Source: Nematostella vectensis (lineage: Eukaryota; Cnidaria; Anthozoa; Actiniaria; Edwardsiidae). Taken from it: a DNA stretch of 64,000 nucleotides. The stretch spans positions 11,080,494 to 11,144,493 of the forward strand of contig NC_064047.1 in assembly GCF_932526225.1 (NCBI RefSeq), in the 5' to 3' direction. Shown in pieces: positions 57,001-64,000 of this stretch. The notes below the pieces were generated by a model that ran no database searches, had not been told where the DNA came from, and saw only the letters and a list, made by a program, of their open reading frames with translations. Made by a program: the position numbers and the translations under genes. The number at the start of each line of letters is the position of its first letter. Position 1 is the first letter of the stretch.

Positions 57001-60000
57001 AAGAGTATGAGTAAATAGGAATCATTAGTAATGATCATAAAACCGCAGATAACAAAATAACCCTGGCAAAAACTACTGTACACAACAACAAACGATGCTC
57101 TGCCCTCGTGCTACATTTTTATATACGCCAGGGGAATCTATTTATTCGTAGTTTTGGGGGGTGATCCCTAGTCCAACAGGTTTCTATCTTTTTATGTGAC
57201 GATGACTAGGTATTTTTTTTTAAATTTGCGAGGTCGACGCTCATTTAAGCCCTTTCAGTTTATGCCCGTCTCTTTTTCCTTGTCCCTTCATATCATTTTC
57301 TGTCTGTCGGTTTCTAAGTGCCTAACCAGGTTTTCTGACGAGAGTCATAGAAATATTTGCAAATATTGCGACTGAAGAGAAGCGGTAGTGGCGTGTCTTC
57401 GCTTAATCCGCTCTTTAGAGCTTTGCACTTGTAGCACAATGTAGCCATGGGGGCTACTTTAAAACATGTGGGAGGAGGGGTGGCGTGCGCGCGCTTTCTG
57501 TACTCCTGTAGCTACGTGTCTATTGCGCGCTGATGGCTTCGCTTGTTAAAGCCGCATTGTCACCAGTTCACTTCCGGAGGTCCGACGGAAACCTCAACCG
57601 TTAAAAGACAAAAGAATCTATTAAAATCTGAGATATTTATCAGGCCATCCGCTCTAAATTATCAATCACATCCTCGAAGAAACTTGCAATAGACACACTG
57701 CTTTCAATATTTTGAAATATTTTTCGCGTTTTCCGTTAAAAATCATCGGAGATTGTTACGTAATCGACTGGAAGTAAACTGGTGACAATGAGGCTTTAAG
57801 CAATGTAGGCTACCCACATTTATGAAGGAAGGAAGGGAAAAGGGGGTGTGTGCGCGTTCTCCAGTCTCGTAGCAATTTCTCTGTTGCTTTCCAAATGGCA
57901 ATGTAGGCTTCCATTATACCCGAATCCGTCGCCGCGCGACCGCTGAGAATTCGAATCCATCTCTCGTCTTGAAAATGAAAACCATCACTTGGTCTAGACC
58001 ATTGGTTGACTACGCGCTATCCCAAAACGAGAAAAGGATTTTCTTATTCTCCGAGGTCGCGCAACAACAAATTTGGCTATAAACATGTAGGGGAAAAGGA
58101 AGGGTCCGCGTGGGCTGTTTCTCCTCGCCTGTTGCCGTGACGTTTTGTGTTTGGAAATGCTGTTTCCCACTATAACGAAATGAGTGCGGTTTCTAAAACA
58201 CGTCAGCAATTATAGTCCTTTAAATCCACCTGTGGTTTATATCCACTACGGCGATCTCTTTTTTCCCTATTTACTATAGCTATTTCAAGTTGCTATCTAT
58301 TACTATCAAAAATCCCTCGAAAAAAAAATTTCTTCAGTTTCATGACATAACAATTGAATAACAATTTCCTTGACCTTTGCAATTTTTTTAGTATATACAG
58401 ACAACTTTGAGATATTTTCAGAGTAAGCGGCTTTAAAAAAAAGTACAATCAACCAAGTGATGTTGACGAAAACGACTTCTGCCATCTAAGATCTACTCAT
58501 TGAACTTATTATCAACCGGCCATTTTTTGACAGATGTTTTTAAAAGTGCTTCCTTTCCTACCTACTTAAGATATATCCAAATCCTCTCTCCCAGCACTGA
58601 AACATGAAATGAGTTGATATGTACATAAAAGGCATCAACATCGACAATTAATTTTGAGCAAAAATTAACTTTGACATAAAAACAAATGTTTTCTTAATCA
58701 AACGCAGCCATTTGAAGTACGGCTCGGAACGCTAGTTCAGAGAAAAAATAACAATAATACAGTCTTGGCAAAAATGGCAAAACATAATGTCCATTATTCT
58801 AAGCTAAAATTAAAACTTGATTGAAGCATACGTCTTTTTGTGCATCTAATGGCACACTCAAGTATTCTAAAGCTTTGTCAAAAACTGTGAGTTTTTGGCC
58901 TCGCGAGGCAGTGAGCGAAGTGCACGCGTGAAGTTTTACTCACCGTGTACGCCGGGCTTAACCGCGCGCGTGAGGGCTATTATTCTAACATCCTCATCCT
59001 GATTTTGCGTTTTAAAGGCCGTTAATTTGCTTTCATCGACTTAAGTATTTGACGCGTTGTCTTGTGTTTCAGTTGGCGCCGAGAACATCGAATACCAGAA
59101 CGCTGTCACGTGCGAGGGAAACAACTTGAGCCTGCGATGCGTGAATGCGTCCTATGGCATCGTGATACACAGAGCGACATACGGCCGCACGAAGCAAGGT
59201 ACATACTTCATGTACCTAGTTACTTTTGTAACTCCTACCAACCCCCTATCATGTAAAAAACGAATTTCCCGTAGTTTTCCGTGGTATCTACTCTTATACA
59301 CAACGACATCCGTCATCTCATGATCAAAATATTGTGGAGATACTGGACGCGTGTACAATTTACCGTGATATTTTAGCAAATCGAGAGCTGTCGATATTTA
59401 GCAGCATATTGTTGATAATTCCCAAGTAAAACTAACTAAAATTACAATTTTATAGTGTATAGAGAGAAGAAAAAACATTCAATACCGACAACAAAGCTCA
59501 ATTCAGATTGCTTTGCCCTTTCTCAACGAATAGATATAATACTTTGAACTCAGTAGGTCCACAATTTGCTGGGTTATTTGAACATATTATTAACTTTCAG
59601 GAATTTAGTCCATCATTTGTTGCGCCGCAAAATGTAATCTTGACGCGAAATGTTAGAACCCAAAATGTATAGAGGTTATTTGCCGGATGGGAGGTCCGTA
59701 TCGTGAAATACCGTATTTACAAGGCCGTTGTCACGGTATTTCACGATACGAACCGACCTTAACCCGGTAACTTTTTTTTTTCAGCGCCAGCGAAAACATA
59801 TTGTGAGCGAGCAGCGCGCGCAAAATATCGATTCTCGGACCTAGGGCAGATATAGGAATCTCCGGACCGCTCTATTAGCCAATCAGAATGCAGGATTTGT
59901 TACCGTGACCGCTAAAAAAATAACATAAATTATTTAACGCGAAATGTAATAACATCAAATAATGACTAAAAGCTTATAAACCGATAGCTAAAAGCTATAC

Positions 60001-61487
60001 TAAGAAAATAGACGCTAGCATGTAGTGACCAACCGTTGTGGTAGTCCATCTCGAATCGACATTTCTGTCAGCAACCTTGGGATGGCGAATCCCCCCTAAA
60101 TCATGGTCTATAAAGCTGAGATACTGTGAGCTTTTGGTTTTGGTTGTAAACTAGTAGCAATAAATGCAAAGAGAAAGCAAATGCCAACTGCAGACTAGGC
60201 CCCTATTATTGAATTAGGCAATTTCTAGTCCGAATTTATTTGCCCCCTGGACTTTGTCAATTCTCAAACTAAATCTGGAATAATGTCACACCGACCAACA
60301 AATATCTCTGGAAGCCAGGAGGCAAGAACAATGCACTTTCAAGTCGCACTGCCTTTCTTTCACTAAACGATCCTTCCGTTTGTTTCTACGTGCTAACATC
60401 TCATCTTTTTCCTAATATTAGTAGAACTTTTAACTATTAAGTCAATAGATGTTATTATTGCATTTTGCTTCATTATATTTCGCGTTAAGTATTTCATAAC
60501 ATTTTTCGTTGAAAAGTAATTACTTTTCCCGGTAAACATTTATTACATTTTGCGTTAAAAGTTATAATATTTTGCGTTAAGATTACATTTTGCGTTGAAA
60601 GTCATTACATTTCGCGTTAAGATTACATTTTGCGGCGTAACACCTTTCCCGACTGCCGGGCATATAGCCACTGCGTTTACGGTTTTTCCCAACACGTTAC
60701 CCATGACTCTTTGCAGGCAAGGTGGTGTGTAATTACCAAGGGAGTGAAGGTGACTATCAGTATTTCTGCGGCGAGAATGACGTCACACGGAGTCTAAATT
60801 ACGTGTGCGGAAAGAACAAGAAGAAATGCGAGGCAAGGGTGGGCAAAACTCTCTTCGGGTCACCATGTGGCCCGGGAATCACGAAAGCCTATCTTACGGT
60901 CATATACTCCTGTGGTAAGTAGAGACGAGTGGGACTGGAAAAAACCCTGGGAGACCCGTCTCGTAGGAGACTGGGACAGCCACTCATTTTGTAGATAATT
61001 ATATGTATCACTGTTGCGCCGTATTAATGACAAGATTATTGGAACGATCAAACATATGCTCGAAAGAAAGGTACATGTCATATCATAAATCAAGGTTGAA
61101 AAAAGTATGGTGTACGCCTCTGTTAAAAAAAGTAGTAATTGCGACTACTTCCCTAGCTTGTCTACCCCACGCCTACACAGATCATCCAGGTATTCTACTG
61201 CTTATTGTCTGTAGTCTTTCTATTTATACTGTAAATCAAATGGTCTATCAAATGGTCTATCGTCTATTAAATGGTCTATCAGATGGTCTATCAAATGTTA
61301 TCCCGTGCAAGCACCGCTGACAAAGCACCCAGCATTGCTGGCACAGCAAGACTCACGCTGTGTGCACACCATGTTGTGAGGTGTGGAGAAGTAGTTGAAC
61401 GACATTTCTATTGTTTTATTGTTGTTGTTGTTGTTGTTGTTGCTGCTGCTGCTACTGTTGTCGTTGTCGTTGCCGTTGCTGCTGCCG

Positions 61488-61584
<97 letters not shown>

Positions 61585-63576
61585 CAACCGCGAGTACCAG
61601 CAGCGAATGCAAGTTGGTGTTTGCATAGGACTCATGTCAGCCCAGTGAATAAAGTCCCTCTACACGAGCAATTTTAAGTTGACATATATATATTGACCGA
61701 GAATTGTCACATAAAAATTGCTGGCCCAACACACACGACCAACTATAGTTATCAACTAAAAACTGTCAACTAAAATTGCTCGCGTGAATGGATCGCTAGC
61801 GACATAACGACATAGGTGCGGGCTGTTTTGTGTTGTTATGTTCAAGTGTGTACATCCGCGACATAACACGATGACATCGACATGAGACATGGACATAACC
61901 ACATTAGAGAAAGATTTGATTGTTTTCAAACCTTTTTTTTTTGCTCTTATGTGGTTATGTCGCGCAACGTTTGCACCACGCTAATAAAAGCTATTCAAGT
62001 GTTGCACTTGTAATAATATGAATATTAAATGATGTATTGGAAATGTACAAATGCCCAACCTGATGGTAAATTGTTTAACGTTATTTTTTTCATTTTTTTG
62101 CAGTGAAAAGAAAAAGAAAAAAACGCCCAAAAACCACAATCAGACCGGAAGACTCAACTCCATCCACACAAGCTACGCTAAGCACACTAAGAACTTTAAC
62201 CACCTCAAATGGTTCATCTGTAAATAACACATTCAATAACGCTTCCCATGTGGGTGGCACGTCCGGTAAAAGTGGACACACTACGCATGCGTCAACAGTA
62301 CCTACGTCACAAGCTATCCCGGATGATAATGTGGTGTTGGGGCAAAGGGGGCGTGGCAAGAGTGACGTCTTTCTGTCAATCATTATGTGGTTCATTTTCG
62401 TGAAAGGTCAGTAAAAACAAGATGCAAAGTTTGAAATAAATAATGGTTCTGGGCCTAATGTTTGATACAGTAGAGTGCTGATAATACAAACCTAGCTTTC
62501 TTCGCAGGCATCTCAATGCAATCTCTGAATTTTTCTCATGTTACATCCACAGATAACTTCACGGCCTTCATGAAGGTGTTCATGATAAGCATGGCGACTG
62601 CGACCGGGATCTTCACATTATTATTCGCTATCTTCAGCGTTCGCTCTTACCTGCGAGCTCGGCGAAAAGAAACCGAAGTCAAACTGAATGGAGGCCCCTT
62701 GCACATCACACACACTGATACTGTAAACACTATACGGGAATGCAGCAAAGACATGTCTGATTCGGACAGAAACTCCTTTCCGCCCCCGCCACCTGCATTG
62801 GCACCTTTACCAGATGACGTCATATATCCCAGTCCTACCTCGACTATCTCTTGCTCCAGGCCCCCTCCGCCACCCAAGCGCGGGTATTCAACAGACGATA
62901 TGGGGAGAATGGGGCTAGACACGCCCAAGTATAAACATGCTCCTCTACAAAGGTCGATAAGCTTACGGACGAAGGAGAACTACGCAAAGGAGCTCAGATT
63001 TGAAAAGTAAGTAAACTGATAGGATTTATTAATGCAAGAATTTCAAAATCAAAACAAGACCATTTCTTTATCGGCTGACACCAGCGGAGTTAGGGCGGAT
63101 AGTTTATGATTTGTGATTTTGGTCAAATTGACAGTGAGTGAAGTTTGCTGTCTCGTTCGTTTTTAGGGGGAGTAAGGGGTTTGCTGTGATGCGGTTTTAA
63201 GTTTTGGATATTTTGTTGCGATTTTGATATTTCTTAACGTTTTGCGTTTTAATGCGTTTTTGTTTGCGGTTTTGCGGTTGCGGTTTTGCGGTTTCCGTAG
63301 CTCCTCCCCTCTCGTATTGTTTTACAACAGTACAATCTTCCTTCCCCCCCGTTAATAAATCAGTATTGCGTTTCTGCAAGTAGGACGGCAAACGATAAAA
63401 AAAAAAACATTAGGACACCACAAGAATCCTGAAACGTTTGATCGAATTTCAGGTTGCCTGATATCGATGGCTATAGAGATATCCAAGCGGTTATAATACA
63501 GCGAAATAACGGCTCGACAATGTACATGAACCCTATGTACGAGAATGGTGTGCTCGTTAGGGAAGCAAAGATGTGA
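54085..63576 (+). CDS. Single-pass receptor with one SUEL lectin domain
   Basis: Seven exons in agreeing phase: 54085-54105, 54221-54272, 59073-59198, 60717-60914, 62104-62406, 62508-63006, 63453-63576; about 440 residues. Seen: signal peptide VNVLFAGFVFLLSAKAA; a galactose-binding lectin (SUEL/RBL) domain at 38-132 with eight Cys, the family YGR motif (ATYGRTKQG) and SPCGPGITKAYLTVIYSC; a basic patch KRKRKKRPK; a Ser/Thr/Asn-rich stalk with N-glycosylation sites; a short hydrophobic stretch at 221-232; the main membrane span at 257-278, followed by RSYLRARRK; and a cytoplasmic tail with two five-proline runs (325-329, 352-356) suited to SH3/WW/EVH1 partners. Known family: SUEL domains bind sugars in EVA-1 and latrophilin-type receptors. 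With one SUEL and no GPCR part it is nearest in layout to EVA-1-like proteins, which usually have two. The ligand is unknown. Confidence 0.88.
57546..57799. mobile_element. 254-bp MITE with TTAA ends, copy 3
   Basis: Near-identical to 2685-2938 in length and sequence; the ends are TTAAAGCCGCATTGTCACC and GGTGACAATGAGGCTTTAA. Confidence 0.88.
57926..58085. mobile_element. Inverted-repeat element related to 7047-7165
   Basis: GCGCGACCGCTGAGAATTCG on the left is mirrored by TTCTTATTCTCCGAGGTCGC near 58045, followed by GCAACAACAAA. The middle carries TTGGTCTAGACCATTGG. A short MITE-like unit. Confidence 0.55.
59619..60640. mobile_element. 1.02-kb TIR element with subterminal repeats
   Basis: The left end TTGCGCCGCAAAATGTAATC then TTGACGCGAAATGT and the right end ACATTTCGCGTTAAGATTAC then ATTTTGCGGCGTAA are inverted copies of 34 bp with two mismatches. 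Near the right end TTACATTTTGCGTTAA-type units recur five or six times (60475-60640). No transposase. It lies in intron 3 of the SUEL gene. Confidence 0.85.
59680..59764. repeat. Hairpin inside the 1-kb TIR element
   Basis: CCGTATCGTGAAATACCGT pairs with ACGGTATTTCACGATACG across about 20 bases; weaker pairing extends out to GTTATTTGCCGG / CCCGGTAAC. Confidence 0.85.
61419..61583 (+). repeat. (GTT)n microsatellite
   Basis: A GTT array with a GCT/GTC-interrupted segment, then about 32 uninterrupted GTT units from 61486. It gives poly-Val, poly-Leu, poly-Cys, poly-Asn and poly-Thr open frames, none of which is a gene. It lies in intron 4 of the SUEL gene. Confidence 0.97.
61660..61966. repeat. 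Two short inverted-repeat elements in intron 4
   Basis: CGAGCAATTTTAAGTTGAC at 61664 is mirrored by GTCAACTAAAATTGCTCG at 61766. Then GACATAACCACATTAGAG at 61899 is mirrored by CTCTTATGTGGTTATGTC at 61946; CGACATAAC-type motifs recur around it. Both look like MITE remnants. Confidence 0.7.
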
Positions 63577-64000
63577 CGTCACATGCATAGACTACCAATA
63601 TGCCAAGGGCCTTCTGGGATATCCTCGTCTGTATAATTGATGACCGCGTGATCTTCACTCTCTTTGAGATAAAGGGTCAATGGGAATATCTAATGGGCTC
63701 GTCCCCGGTGTAAGAACCTGTGATTTGCGTCGCAAAGTCTGTTTTTGTTTGATAGAACGAATTATGATGAAAACAGAGCTGAATACAAAGGTGTAATCTG
63801 GGAATGGCTCTTACACCGGGGTAAAGCCGTCTATTGCGAAGTCGCCGACATGTTGTTGAGTAGAAATGGCTTCCCCGACCATTAAATGAATCGACATCAC
63901 GTTGCTATGATTTCTTGTACTGGTTAATCAAGTTTATTACACGCTGTGCCGATGTCATGTCGGCTTTCGACGCTAATGTAAATGGCCTCTTGATTAAACC
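63577..64000 (+). other. SUEL gene 3' flank with a 15-bp inverted repeat
   Basis: GTCCCCGGTGTAAGA at 63700 is mirrored by TCTTACACCGGGG at 63810, bounding about 125 bp. A possible ATTAAA signal lies at 63882. Further inverted bits (CGCCGACATG / CATGTCGGCT) run toward the window edge. Confidence 0.55.

Larger units (their letters stand above)
54273..59072 (+). other. 4.8-kb intron 2 of the SUEL receptor gene
   Basis: Contains a MITE copy (57546-57799) and a second inverted-repeat element (57926-58085). The stretch at 56350-56720 is locally GC-rich with CTGCGCATGCGTAA, an NRF1-like motif, and could be an internal promoter. No exon supported. Confidence 0.5.

Noticed and set aside
57950-57975. 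ATTCGAATCC as a possible tRNA T-loop
   Set aside because: No acceptor stem, D-arm or anticodon arm can be built around it; it is part of an inverted-repeat element.
61271-61677. Poly-Val, poly-Leu, poly-Cys, poly-Asn and poly-Thr open frames
   Set aside because: All come from the (GTT)n microsatellite in an intron of the SUEL gene.

Overview
The window is eukaryotic, AT-rich genomic DNA with intron-rich genes, GT/AG splice sites and many small non-autonomous DNA elements and minisatellites. No bacterial-style operon, CRISPR array, tRNA or rRNA was seen. The gene content points to an early-branching animal, most likely an anthozoan cnidarian: a TKL-type kinase with the catalytic loop HRDISSSN, a secreted haem peroxidase, and a one-SUEL-domain membrane receptor. 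The organism call is inference.

Layout. (1) 1-3435, minus strand: the 5' part of a gene with a mitochondrial-type N-terminus; the gene runs off the left edge. (2) 4949-14011, plus: an 11-exon gene of about 1350 residues whose exon phases all agree. It joins a beta-rich domain that weakly resembles the PH-like part of SENP6/7 to a long coiled coil and a TKL kinase domain. (3) 14.4-27.4 kb: a repeat-rich desert with a 2.2 kb C/A-strand-biased satellite, a 2 kb direct duplication, and a mosaic of further duplicated blocks. (4) 27387-36970, plus: a complete 8-exon animal haem peroxidase of about 702 residues, with large satellites in its introns and a possible alternative last exon at 41359-41470. 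(5) 37-54 kb: mostly intergenic, with terminal-inverted-repeat elements and hairpins. (6) 54085-63576, plus: a complete 7-exon receptor of about 440 residues with a signal peptide, one SUEL lectin domain, one main membrane span and a proline-rich tail.

The most unusual signal is that three introns in two unrelated genes contain tandem arrays whose unit spans a splice junction: 61 bp at the last donor of the kinase gene, 67 bp at the acceptor just before the peroxidase distal-histidine motif, and 42 bp at a peroxidase donor. The 67-bp array gives eight decoy acceptors, each followed by a copy of the exon start and an in-frame stop before the catalytic His.

The three complete or near-complete genes do not form an obvious pathway. 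All splice models come from reading the sequence, with no transcript evidence. The very long open frames at 33.3-35.3 kb are an artefact of an 18-bp satellite.
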